From NCBI GenBank assembly GCA_041595255.1, contig JBFHKR010000058.1:1-15780 (forward strand): a stretch of 15,780 bases of DNA, read 5' to 3'. Positions within the stretch are counted from its first letter, which is position 1. Each line of letters opens with the position of its first letter. This DNA comes from PGYR01 sp041595255. Its GTDB lineage: Bacteria > Bacteroidota > Ignavibacteria > Kapaibacteriales > UBA2268. A program made the translations under genes and the position numbers. Positions 1 through 8,800 of this stretch are shown here, in pieces. The notes under the pieces are model-generated. The model was not told the DNA's origin. It saw only the letters and a list, made by a program, of their open reading frames with translations, and searched no databases.

Positions 1-1190
1 AGTAAATCAACTATACTCAATCTGATATATTCAAATCCATTTGAGTTCAGATTAATGTTAATTGTGTTTGTAGTTGGGTTTGGAGAGATTACAACCTCTT
101 CATCATATTCTGGATTTATACTTGTTTCTCTATCATATAAAAACTTACAAAAATCATTTCCACTTGCCCCTATGAAGTAGTTTCCTATTTCCGAATATCT
201 TATTAATGTGGTAAAAATATTATCTGGGGGTATATTATACCATTCTAATGAATTTAGATTTTGATTTATTATTCCTATTGTATTAAATGTAGTACTCATT
301 ATTCTAGATTCATTATCTAAGAATATCAAATCCCATCCTCCATAAATATCATTTGGCAAAATTAGTTTCTGTTCTTTGCTAGTAATATTAAATGTGTAAA
401 TGCTAGGAGGATATATGTCTTTTGAATTGAGTTTTTTTGAGAACAAGCCTGAATAGTAAATAACATTATCATCTATCTTAGAAAAATAAATATCTTCTGC
501 TTCACATCTAGTATTGCTATTCTCATCAAAAAGAGGTTCATTTATTATCTGCTCCATTGACTCCAAATCCCATACTTTTAGATATGCCATATTGTCATTT
601 AGCGTTGCTAAGTATTTGCCGTTGTGCGATACTTCTATGGCTGTGTATTCATCTTCTCCATATTCTGTTAGGTCTTTGATGTGTTCACCAGTTTCATAGT
701 TATAGGCTATAATCTTGTTCCTAGGTGCAGGAAAATTAGTTTTCTTAAACCACCCTGTTGATGCTACATAAACATGTGGACGGACTGGATCTATTGCAAT
801 ATTGGAATATTTTATTCCAATTGTATCTTCATATTCGATATCAAATAAACTAGAAACTGTATATTGCTCATCTAAGCTTCTAACTAATCCACCATTTCCG
901 TTTAATAATACAAATCTTAGACTATCTGGAGTTAATACAAATTTAGAACCTGTAGAGAGAGGATACGGAAACGTGTGAATTAGTTCACCATTTTCTGGAT
1001 TCCTTCTTTGTATTTGTCCACCTGCCCCCTCTCCCACAAGCATTAATACTTCATTCTGTCCTTTCAGAAATTCCATATCTTGCACTTTCCCTTCGATTGT
1101 CCTATTCCAAACAGGAATAATCTCTGAACTTGAGAGAGTATATGACATTAGAATTGTCGTGGTTAATATGGCTAATAGAACGGATTTCAT
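1..1190 (-). CDS. Secreted WD40/beta-propeller-like protein with T9SS type A sorting domain (C-terminus beyond window)
   Basis: I translated this frame by hand from the ATG complementary to 1188-1190. It stays open for 396 codons to the left edge, so the stop lies outside the window. The N-terminus (MKSVLLAILTTTILMSYTLS) is a typical Sec signal peptide. The middle is beta-strand rich, and around residues 183-212 it has a WD40-like stretch (VSHNGKYLAT, then LKVWDLES), suggesting a beta-propeller. Near residues 366-376 it reads VVISPNPTTNTINI, and later IRLSIVDL, which matches the start of the T9SS type A C-terminal sorting domain. About 40-60 residues of that domain should lie past the edge. 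By family knowledge such proteins cross the outer membrane through SprA/Sov and are released or anchored at the surface. A GAGG sequence lies just upstream of the start. The lipoprotein gene ends 45 bases upstream on the same strand, so co-transcription is likely. Substrate or ligand is unknown. Confidence 0.8.
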   Translation of the reverse strand, partial: MKSVLLAILTTTILMSYTLSSSEIIPVWNRTIEGKVQDMEFLKGQNEVLMLVGEGAGGQIQRRNPENGELIHTFPYPLSTGSKFVLTPDSLRFVLLNGNGGLVRSLDEQYTVSSLFDIEYEDTIGIKYSNIAIDPVRPHVYVASTGWFKKTNFPAPRNKIIAYNYETGEHIKDLTEYGEDEYTAIEVSHNGKYLATLNDNMAYLKVWDLESMEQIINEPLFDENSNTRCEAEDIYFSKIDDNVIYYSGLFSKKLNSKDIYPPSIYTFNITSKEQKLILPNDIYGGWDLIFLDNESRIMSTTFNTIGIINQNLNSLEWYNIPPDNIFTTLIRYSEIGNYFIGASGNDFCKFLYDRETSINPEYDEEVVISPNPTTNTININLNSNGFEYIRLSIVDL

Positions 1191-1235
1191 CTACATCCTC
1201 AATTGAGAATTATCTTATAAATACAAGCGTAATTT

Positions 1236-1964
1236 TTAGTTATTATATTCTTTTAGTACTTTCTCGTATCCACCCAGATTGGTACTATCTATCTTATCAA
1301 AGTATCTCGAATAGATCAGTCCTATATCTTTCCCAAATCGGTATTCATATACTTCATTGTGCCTTATCTTGATAGTATCTTGACCTATATATCTATCTAC
1401 ATTGTAGAGTACATATAGAAAACCAGTGATGAATTTGACTTTATTACCTTCGAATTCGGCTTCCGATTCATTTCTTTTGCTTCCAGTAAAAGCTACATAG
1501 CCATTATAAACAGAATTACCGATAGTTGTATCACGAAACTCAAATGACTCCATTTCCCAATCACCTACGTACAGATTATATATATCAAGCCAACCAGTAT
1601 ATCTGAATCTAGACGAATCTGTAAGTGAAAAATACATATTGGATATAGCTATCCTGTTAGAGTCAAGAGAATAATAGAACTCATTATTAGTTTTATTACC
1701 GAGTACTAGATCTTCTGAGTCCATCCTAAATGCTTTTCTACCATTATGCATCAGAGTATCTATATAATAAGTAGTACTATAAGCGAACTCAGTTAATGCT
1801 GCCTTATTATTAGTGTCTATACCATAGTGTATATAGTCCCAAGTATTGCCACTATCCAAAGGGAGGTAATTCCTATAGTCAAACTCTTCGACAGGTGCCA
1901 CCGAATCGTTGGAACAAGAGTAAGCTAATATCGAAAATATAATTAGTAGGAAAAACTGTCGCAT
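1236..1964 (-). CDS. Lipoprotein of unknown function
   Basis: This 242-residue protein starts MRQFFLLIIFSILAYSC. The LAYS-Cys lipobox puts the lipidated cysteine at residue 17, so the mature protein should be lipid-anchored in the envelope. After a short linker comes YLPLDSGNTWDYIHYG. This resembles the 'LPL..GNTW.Y' opening common in uncharacterised FCB-group lipoproteins, which are mostly beta-strand. The rest alternates hydrophobic and polar residues, as in a beta-rich soluble domain, and has no transmembrane helix. No catalytic motif is recognisable. The gene lies between the sppA terminator upstream and the T9SS cargo 45 bases downstream, so it probably begins a separate two-gene transcript. 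No Shine-Dalgarno sequence precedes the ATG. The gene looks real from its signal peptide, length and position, but the function is not assignable. Confidence 0.8.
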   Translation of the reverse strand: MRQFFLLIIFSILAYSCSNDSVAPVEEFDYRNYLPLDSGNTWDYIHYGIDTNNKAALTEFAYSTTYYIDTLMHNGRKAFRMDSEDLVLGNKTNNEFYYSLDSNRIAISNMYFSLTDSSRFRYTGWLDIYNLYVGDWEMESFEFRDTTIGNSVYNGYVAFTGSKRNESEAEFEGNKVKFITGFLYVLYNVDRYIGQDTIKIRHNEVYEYRFGKDIGLIYSRYFDKIDSTNLGGYEKVLKEYNN

Positions 1965-2033
1965 CGTATATATAAGATTTATGTAAAAAAGATAGATTCA
2001 ATATACAAAACAGAGTTATGAATTAGAAAATAT

Positions 2034-2072
2034 AAAAAAAAGACCCACTCATTTTTGGCTGAGCGGGTCTTA
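2034..2072 (-). terminator. Rho-independent terminator of sppA
   Basis: On the minus strand a 12-base-pair stem (AAGACCCGCTCA pairing with TGAGTGGGTCTT, one G-U pair) encloses an 8-base loop and is followed directly by seven U (complement of 2034-2040). It begins 24 bases after the sppA stop codon. The G-U pair forms only in minus-strand RNA; on the plus strand the same position is an A-C mismatch. The terminator therefore faces leftward and separates sppA from the lipoprotein gene. Confidence 0.93.
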
Positions 2073-2095
2073 AATCTAATTTATATCTTGATAGT

Positions 2096-4045
2096 TTACT
2101 TGTAGTCTATCATCTGTGGCATAGCCATAAGGAATTTCTCTTTTCTAGAAATATCATACATAGCTAATGTGTATTTCATTTGCGATTGCATCTCTGGAGT
2201 TAAGTATTCCATATTCAAGATTAGTGATTGCATAGTTGGGCTAAACTCGCTTTTAACTCTTTCTACAAAGTTTTTATTGCTTGCTGCACCTAGTTTGCTT
2301 TCCATACCCAAAGCATCCATAAATGCTTGGAAATCATCTTTTCTTTCAGGATAAGATTTCACATAGACCAATTTACCCTTTTCTACACCGATCATATCTT
2401 TTACATAGTCGATAGCAAATTCTAATCCACCGAGTTCATCTACTAGACCTTTTGCTTTAGCGTCGCGACCAGTCCATACTCTACCTTTAGCTACTTCTCT
2501 GATTTGCTCTACGGTTTTACCGCGGCTTTCTGCTACTCTTTCTAAAAATCTCATGTATATAGTCTTAGATAAAGTATAAAGTTTCTCTTTGTCAGCGTCA
2601 GTATACTTGAACATAGGGTTCAAGAATTGAGCAGAAGTAGTAGTCGATATAGTATCGGCTGTTACTCCTAGCATTTCTCTAGTACCTTCGAAATTAGGTA
2701 AAGCTAGTATAACCCCAATAGAGCCAGTTATAGTAGATGGGTGAGCTATAATCTTATCACAAGCCATAGCCATATAGTAACCACCCGAAGCAGCTACATC
2801 GCTCATCGAAGCTATAACTTTCTTACGTTTGCGAGCTTCCATGATAGCTTCCCACATCTCATCTGATGCGATAACCGAACCACCTGGCGAATCAATACGA
2901 AGTATAATTGCATCAATCTCATCATCTTCTGCAGCGTCTCTGATTTGCTCTACAAATTTCGCAGAACGAATCTCATAGTCACTACCTCCGAAAAGTGAGT
3001 TCTCATCTTCACCAGAGTAGATAGGACCAACACTATTGATAATAGCGATTGATTTATCTTTGTCCACTTTACCTTTTTGCTTAAATTTACTCTTATTGTA
3101 TTTGGCTACGGAAACTATGTCAAGCTCTTTAGTATATAAACTATCTGCCGATACATCAGGATATATTCTAGATTTGATGAAATCTTCAACTTGTGTTTTA
3201 GTTTTCATACCGTCTATTAGTTTGTACTTATACAAGCTATCTACAGTGAAAAGTCCTTGATTAAGCAGCGCAAGAACTTGTGATTTTTCCATTTTTCTAT
3301 GTTTCGCTACGCTAGCCACAAATTCATCTTGGAATTGATTGAGCATTACTTCTAATTGGTAACGAGAAGAATCACTAAATTTGTACTTATTGTAAGAATC
3401 GGCAGCTGATTTGAAATCCTCAAATCCAACTACGTGGTATTCCATACCAATTTTCTTGAAAAGTCCAGTCATAAACATAGAACTAATACCGTACCCGTTG
3501 AACTCTAATAGTCCTTCGGTAGGCATAAAAATAGAATCAGCTGTTAGAGAGTTGTAGTATGTTTGTTCATCACCAGACTCTATGAAGCTATAAATGAATT
3601 TGCCTGATTTTTTAAAATCTTCTAATTTTTCTTTGAGTTCTGCGCCCTTAGCACGACCAACAGAACCGTTGATATTAAGCAATATACCCTTTATATTGTC
3701 ATCCTCTTTAGCTCTCTCTATAGAATTAATGATTTCATAAAAAGATATGGAACCACCACTACCACCGGAGAATATACTAAATGGATCTTGTTTAGAATAT
3801 TCGGGTAAACCGTTAGACAGATCTATAGAAAGGACAGTTTTTTCACTAATATTAACTTCCTTCTCTTCGAAATTGAAAGAAGAGCCAATAAATGAGAAAA
3901 AGGCAATAATAAAGATCACGAATAATAAGAAAACACCCCCTATAATAGAAACAGGTATCCACCATCTAGTTTTCTTCTGGGGTCTGAAGTTAGGAGGATA
4001 GTTTTGACTCATTTGGGGCGGTGTATTTTGTACATTATCTTGCAT
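2096..4045 (-). CDS. sppA: Signal peptide peptidase SppA, long (67K) two-domain form, S49 family
   Basis: SppA is a membrane-anchored serine protease that degrades cleaved signal peptides in the envelope. This 649-residue protein has a Pro/Gln/Asn-rich cytoplasmic tail (residues 1-27), one transmembrane helix (about 29-53), and two S49 peptidase domains (about 95-290 and 330-580). The catalytic pair is visible: Lys212 in GFEDFKSAADSY of the N-terminal domain, and Ser420 in VAASGGYYMA of the C-terminal domain. These match Lys209 and Ser409 of E. coli SppA, and the flanking HPSTITGSIGV is the conserved region after the serine. Total length is close to the E. coli enzyme (618), so the gene is intact. 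It has its own intrinsic terminator downstream. The TSUP gene lies 135 bases upstream on the same strand with no clear terminator between, so read-through is possible. The bacterial-type, full-length SppA call is secure. Confidence 0.96.
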   Translation of the reverse strand: MQDNVQNTPPQMSQNYPPNFRPQKKTRWWIPVSIIGGVFLLFVIFIIAFFSFIGSSFNFEEKEVNISEKTVLSIDLSNGLPEYSKQDPFSIFSGGSGGSISFYEIINSIERAKEDDNIKGILLNINGSVGRAKGAELKEKLEDFKKSGKFIYSFIESGDEQTYYNSLTADSIFMPTEGLLEFNGYGISSMFMTGLFKKIGMEYHVVGFEDFKSAADSYNKYKFSDSSRYQLEVMLNQFQDEFVASVAKHRKMEKSQVLALLNQGLFTVDSLYKYKLIDGMKTKTQVEDFIKSRIYPDVSADSLYTKELDIVSVAKYNKSKFKQKGKVDKDKSIAIINSVGPIYSGEDENSLFGGSDYEIRSAKFVEQIRDAAEDDEIDAIILRIDSPGGSVIASDEMWEAIMEARKRKKVIASMSDVAASGGYYMAMACDKIIAHPSTITGSIGVILALPNFEGTREMLGVTADTISTTTSAQFLNPMFKYTDADKEKLYTLSKTIYMRFLERVAESRGKTVEQIREVAKGRVWTGRDAKAKGLVDELGGLEFAIDYVKDMIGVEKGKLVYVKSYPERKDDFQAFMDALGMESKLGAASNKNFVERVKSEFSPTMQSLILNMEYLTPEMQSQMKYTLAMYDISRKEKFLMAMPQMIDYK

Positions 4046-4180
4046 ACTAGGTACCTATAATATATTGTAATATAGCAGTAAAAGAAAGTTATACGTAATT
4101 GTTTTATTTTGGTTTCAATAATTAATGAAATCAAATATTTTTTAATAAAATAATTCCTTTATTATACTGGTATTTTTCAT

Positions 4181-4909
4181 TTAAAAAATAGTTTGGAACA
4201 AAGTAACAATCCCAATGAAAAGTATAAAAGTTAAAGACAATTTTCGGAATTTGGTTTGTGGTATTTTTAATAATATTTTTTTGCCTATGAAAGAACCTAA
4301 TAATCCGATAATAAAAAGAAATGGGACATATTTAAGATCATGGCTATGTATATAACCATTATTATAATAAACTACAGTTCTAGAGAAGTCAATCATAAAA
4401 TCTATAAAAGCAGAAGTTGCTATAAACACGCTTTTTTCCAAGTTGAAAGAAGCCATAGTTAAGCCTCTGATAGCACCTCCGGTACCCAATAGTCCAGCTG
4501 AAAATCCAGAAAACGAACCGCCTATAATAGCATTTTTCTTATTAGGAGCGATTGTTAAGTTACTTTTGATTAGAAAAAGTAAACTCAACCCAACTAAAAA
4601 GACACCTAAAAATATTTCTAAATATATACTATTAATTGATTTCGATAGAAATCCACCTAGTATAACGAAAACAATTGATGGAATACCAATATTTACTAAA
4701 AGCTTTTTGTCTAGTCCTTTCTTGAATAAGAATATTTTACTTAGATTACTTGATAAATGAAAAATTGCCGTTAACCCTAGTACTGAATAAAAATCAAAGT
4801 AAAAATTACCAATAGGAACGAAAAAAACAGAGGAACCAAACCCGCCAATTGTCCCGATTATTTCTGCAACTAGAGCCAGTAATAAAAAAATAAAGTTTAT
4901 ATCTTTCAT
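4181..4909 (-). CDS. TSUP family membrane permease (TauE/SafE-like)
   Basis: This very hydrophobic 242-residue protein has about seven or eight predicted membrane segments and almost no soluble part. The internal two-fold repeat of the TSUP (sulfite exporter TauE/SafE) family is visible: a glycine-rich segment in the first half (EIIGTIGGFGSSVFFVP, residues 16-32) and its counterpart in the second (SAGLLGTGGAIRGL, residues 137-150). Length is typical of the family (about 240-260). Members carry sulfite, sulfonates, sulfoacetate or other small organic anions across the inner membrane. The substrate cannot be read from sequence, and there are no sulfur-metabolism genes nearby to help. The coding sequence is notably rich in A/T and in Lys, Ile, Phe and Asn codons. 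A possible promoter element lies 43-50 bases upstream. No Shine-Dalgarno sequence is seen. Confidence 0.88.
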   Translation of the reverse strand: MKDINFIFLLLALVAEIIGTIGGFGSSVFFVPIGNFYFDFYSVLGLTAIFHLSSNLSKIFLFKKGLDKKLLVNIGIPSIVFVILGGFLSKSINSIYLEIFLGVFLVGLSLLFLIKSNLTIAPNKKNAIIGGSFSGFSAGLLGTGGAIRGLTMASFNLEKSVFIATSAFIDFMIDFSRTVVYYNNGYIHSHDLKYVPFLFIIGLLGSFIGKKILLKIPQTKFRKLSLTFILFIGIVTLFQTIF

Positions 4910-4951
4910 TTATATAAATTTCGTAGGATTATTAATATAAAAGTAATTCCA

Positions 4952-4959
4952 CAAATATA
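4952..4959 (-). promoter_or_regulatory. Possible Bacteroidota-type -7 promoter element for the TSUP gene
   Basis: Read on the minus strand this is TATATTTG, an exact match to the TAnnTTTG -7 consensus described for Bacteroidetes sigma-70 promoters. It would give a 5' leader of about 35-40 bases before the ATG. The expected TTG/TTTG -33 partner is not present at the usual spacing, so the call is weak. No equally good match was found before the other genes. Confidence 0.3.
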
Positions 4960-5054
4960 CGAACATTAGCGAGTCAGACTATAATTACTTATTAAAATAC
5001 ATTTTTTTATTTAGACAATACTTTACATTTGGTTAGATACTGAGTAGTTAAGTC

Positions 5055-5086
5055 AAAAAAAAAGAGCAATTATCTCTAATTGCTCT
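5055..5086 (-). terminator. Rho-independent terminator of dps
   Basis: On the minus strand a perfect 10-base-pair stem (AGAGCAATTA / TAATTGCTCT) with a GAGA loop is followed by an uninterrupted run of U (complement of 5055-5062). It begins 34 bases after the dps stop codon and isolates dps from the TSUP gene downstream. A second inverted repeat overlaps the dps stop codon (see the separate entry). Confidence 0.93.
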
Positions 5087-5090
5087 ATAC

Positions 5091-5128
5091 CATAAGTAAA
5101 AAAATAAGTTGGGGCTTTCTTACTTATG
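5091..5128 (-). repeat. Inverted repeat spanning the dps stop codon
   Basis: CATAAGTAA (5091-5099) and TTACTTATG (5120-5128) are perfect 9-base complements separated by 20 bases; the right arm contains the dps stop codon. Within the loop, on the minus strand, ACTTAT followed by seven T offers an alternative partner for the same upstream arm (ATAAGT). Two mutually exclusive hairpins can therefore be drawn just ahead of the main terminator. It may be a weak first terminator or an RNA-stability element. Confidence 0.5.
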
Positions 5129-5590
5129 ATTGAATGAATTTAGCATCCATATTGTTTTTTCTTGAAATCTAATAAATTCCGTCATCATATCTACAGTACT
5201 CTCGTCTCCTGCCTCATCAGCAACTTTCAAAGTTTCTCTTTCTTTTTCTATAAGAGTAGTTAGATTAGATACGGTTTTACTTACCGTTTCGTTACTTGTA
5301 GTTACATTTTTGTGTTCTTTTATTTTAGATTGCTTGACATAATCACTATAAGTGTGCAAAGGTACAGCCTCTAGTGTAACAATTCGCTCAGCAATTTCGT
5401 CTATTGAAAGTTGAGCTGCATTGTATAGTTCTTCAAATTTTACATGAAGAGTAAAAAAATCATTTCCTTTTAGATTCCAATGGAACCCTCTTAGGTTTTG
5501 ATAATATAGCTGATAGTTTGCTAATAAATCGTTTAGTTTTTCTGTTAGTACTTTTACTTTCTTTTTATCTAAACCAATTGAGTTTTTCAT
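5120..5590 (-). CDS. dps: Dps family ferritin-like DNA-protection / iron-storage protein
   Basis: Dps proteins form 12-subunit shells that oxidise Fe(II) with hydrogen peroxide, store the iron and protect DNA, acting in the cytoplasm. At 156 residues the length is typical. The ferroxidase-site residues follow the Dps spacing: His37 (in RGFHWNLKG), His49, then Glu53, Asp64 and Glu68 (SIDEIAERI). This matches His31, His43, Asp47, Asp58 and Glu62 of Listeria Dps, except that the middle aspartate is replaced by glutamate. The short Lys-containing N-terminus (MKNSIGLDKKKVKV) could contact DNA, though it is shorter than the E. coli tail. A strong AGGAG lies 5 bases before the ATG and fixes the start. 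The gene is divergent from sprA and has its own terminator, so it is probably a single-gene unit. No OxyR or PerR/Fur box could be recognised upstream. Confidence 0.95.
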   Translation of the reverse strand: MKNSIGLDKKKVKVLTEKLNDLLANYQLYYQNLRGFHWNLKGNDFFTLHVKFEELYNAAQLSIDEIAERIVTLEAVPLHTYSDYVKQSKIKEHKNVTTSNETVSKTVSNLTTLIEKERETLKVADEAGDESTVDMMTEFIRFQEKTIWMLNSFNHK

Positions 5591-5866
5591 TATATCTCCT
5601 AATTTTATTATTCTAAGGTGTTAATCATATATTAAGAGACGGTCTGAAGTGTCTAATATTTCACAGCTTAATTAAAATTTTATCAAATCGAAGTTTATAG
5701 GTAACTTGAAAGTTTTGAATGCGTAATATTGTAATTGTTTTTCTATTTTTTATCTACGGTAAAGCTTATTTTAAATCTGCTACTCTTTTTTATTAATTTA
5801 TTTATATCGAACCCCTTATAGTGGTACATTATTTGTAGTAATCTAGTACCCCTATATAGCGGCAGT
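5591..5866. other. Divergent intergenic region between dps and sprA
   Basis: This 276-base, strongly AT-rich gap must hold the promoters of both dps and sprA. The dps ribosome-binding site (AGGAG on the minus strand, 5596-5600) is clear. No Shine-Dalgarno sequence precedes the sprA ATG. I looked for the Bacteroidota TTG...TAnnTTTG promoter pattern on both strands and found no convincing match. A short AGACGGTCT palindrome lies at about 5636-5645. There is no small ORF or RNA gene that I can support. Confidence 0.6.
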
Positions 5867-8800
5867 ATGAGAAATAAGATTTTCAAACATATACTCATAG
5901 TTTCTATGCTTTTCGTCCTATTAGGACCGAAAACGGAGAGTAGTACGCCTAGCTTTGCTGGTGGAGGTAACTCTGTGCATAGCTATAACCCTCTTTCCAT
6001 CTTCACTGCGTTGATGCCACTTAATTTGTATATGTTTTACTTCCAACCCGATTATGAAAGTTTAGAGATAAACCAAGGTATTTTTAAAGAAGACTCTGTA
6101 GCTTCGTACAAAAGCCCATTCTTTGATTATAATGGTTACTACAGACAAAAATACGGTCAAAATAATTTCGGGTTAGATGACACACTAAGCGGTTATAGTT
6201 ATACTAGTGAAATTGATTCTGCTAGTAATACAGTCAAAGCAAGTGAAAGAATAGATGACGTAGAGATCAGCTCTGGGATAAATATGTCTATTGACGATTA
6301 TCTAAACTACCGTAAGAAAGTAATAACGGAGCAAGTTTGGGATTCTTTACTTACTAGATATGATATTAAAAAAGCTATGTCTAGTCGTGATTTGGCTAGA
6401 TTAATGGCAGATGCGACTGGGATATCTATCCCAATACCTCCCAATCCGCTTATGGGTATATTCGGGAAGCCCCAAATCAATATCAATGTAAACGGTGAAG
6501 TAAACTTAAGGCTAGGTTGGAGATGGGATTCGCAGAACTTAGGTACTGTCTCTGCATTTGGACAAACACAATCGACTCCTATCTTTTCGCAAGACATCAG
6601 AGTTAACGTAAGTGGTGGTATAGGTGACAAATTAAAATTGAGTACAGATTGGAATACTAGCCGTAATAATTTTGGAAATGATAATCAATTCAAAGTCGGA
6701 TACGAAGGCTATGAGGATGATATAATAAAACTTGTGGAGTTTGGTAATGTTAATTTACCATTGAACTCTCAGTTGATAAATGGCGGTCAAACTCTATTCG
6801 GTATTCGCTCAGACTATCAATTCGGGCCTCTGTATTTGAAAACGATTTTTGCTCAGCGTCGTGGTGAGAAAAAATTCGTCAACGTACAAGGTGGTTCTAA
6901 TAAGACACCTTTCCAAGTACGTCCACCTGATTTCTCACGTAATCACTTTTTCTTAGATAATAGCTATAAAGCTGTGTATAAAGATTATTGGTCATCGCCA
7001 AAACCCGTTATACCGCAATCAGCTAACGTTGGTAGAGTAAAGGATATAGAAGTCTGGGAATCAACGAACACCGTAACAAGCCCTCAAGTTTCTGAAGTAA
7101 TTGCTTACGCTAACATAATTCCTGAAACAAACCCTTTGAATTTTATTAATAACCCCGCTCTTAACAACCCAAATGTAGCTATACAAACAGGTATAGTAGA
7201 GCGTGGTAGATTTCAGAAGTTAGATACAAATCAATTTGCAATTGATAGAAACTTAGGTACTTTGACTATCAAAAATCTAAGAGAAGATAGAAAATACGCC
7301 GTAGCTTATATCACAGAAGGCGTTACTCCTTCAGCTGATGACGATCTTTATCATGGTGCATTTAGTAATTCGGTAGGTGTTAAAGACACATTGATACTTA
7401 AATTAGTATCCGTACCTAATATGCAACCAGGCTTCGATACACTTTGGTCTCGTCAGATGAAAAACATATACTCAATCGGTTCGACAAATGTCAATCTAGA
7501 TGAAACTACTATTAATCTATGGTATATCAATCAGGACAATGATTCGACAGATGTATTACCAAACGCTCCAGACAAGCTAGTAACAATACTAGGTGTAGAT
7601 AGAACTAATACATCAGGGTTGGCACAACCAGATGGTGAGTTTGATAAGACAGCTGGTTCACCTTTTTTCAATCAAAGAACAGGAGAGATAACTTTTCCTT
7701 CAGTTGAACCATTCAGAGATGGATTGAGAGACTATTTTGAGAAACAAGGTTCCCCAGCATTAGCAGATCAATACATTTTTTCTGATATATATGACACAGT
7801 AAGAGTAGTTGCCGAAAGAAATACAGCTAGAAATAGATTTATAATAGCTGGTGAAGTCTCTGGTAGAGCTGCTGGTAAAATATCTTTAGGAGCATTCAAT
7901 TTAGCTCCGGGTAGTGTTAGAGTATTTCTAGATGGTCGTCAGTTGAGGGAATTCCAAGATTATGTGGTGGATTATTTTTCTGGTACTTTGACGCTAAGAA
8001 ACCCATCTGCATCTGCTCCTGGAGCAAATCTAAAAGTCGAATATGAGCAACAAGACGTATTCCAGATTGCAACAAAGACATTAGCCGGAATCAGAGGTGA
8101 TTATTTACTATATGACGGACGTAGAGCTACTGCTACGCTTGGTTTCACTTTTATGCACTATAATCTAGCTGCTATCAATGACCGAGTGCAATTGGGTAAT
8201 GAGCCAATTGCAAACTCTATATTCGGATTAGACGGTAGATTAGAGTGGGATACACCCTGGTTGACTAAAGCACTAGATTTTCTTCCATTTTACGAAACTA
8301 AAGCAGCTTCGAGTATGTCAGTTGGTGGTGAGATGGCGATTATATTCCCAACACCAAACAAAAAAGAATCGACAGCAGCATCAGATAATGGAGAAGCAGC
8401 AGTTGACTTAGACAATTTTGAGGGTGGGGAGCGTTCTATAAGTCTAGGTCTTAATCCTTCGCAATGGCAGTTTTCATCAGCTCCTTTAGATAGCTCTATA
8501 GCTCTAACAGGACCTGATAGAAATCTTTATCGTGGTAGATTATCTTGGTTCAAGTATTTTATTCCTCGTATTCCTGTGAGAGAGATATACCCCGATCAGC
8601 AGACTACAGTAGGTAATAACAACCTAAGTCCACTTGAATTATTCTATAATCCTGAATTTCGAGGTATATATAATAGAAATCCGGAGTACTTGGATTCACT
8701 TAACCCCGAATATAATCCAGCTGATAGATTTCTAGATAAAGATGGTAATAGAAACAGAGTTTGGGGTGGTATGCAAAGACTATTATCTTCGTTCAATACC

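Noticed and set aside
1130..1372. Plus-strand 80-codon open frame across the start of the T9SS cargo gene and the end of the lipoprotein gene
   Set aside because: It is antisense to two well-supported genes and its protein shows no recognisable feature.
4111..4132. Hairpin GGTTTCA/TGAAATC followed by a T-rich stretch, as a possible terminator between the TSUP gene and sppA
   Set aside because: The T run is on the plus strand, where no gene ends here. On the minus strand the stem has a mismatch and is followed by A-rich sequence.
4443..4760. Plus-strand 105-codon open frame inside the TSUP gene
   Set aside because: Composition is Pro/Lys/Ile-rich with no domain, and the opposite strand encodes a clear TSUP permease. 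It is a shadow frame.
5700..5866. Bacteroidota-type promoter (TTG...TAnnTTTG) for sprA
   Set aside because: Several partial matches such as TATTTG and TTTTG exist, but none has both boxes at acceptable spacing.
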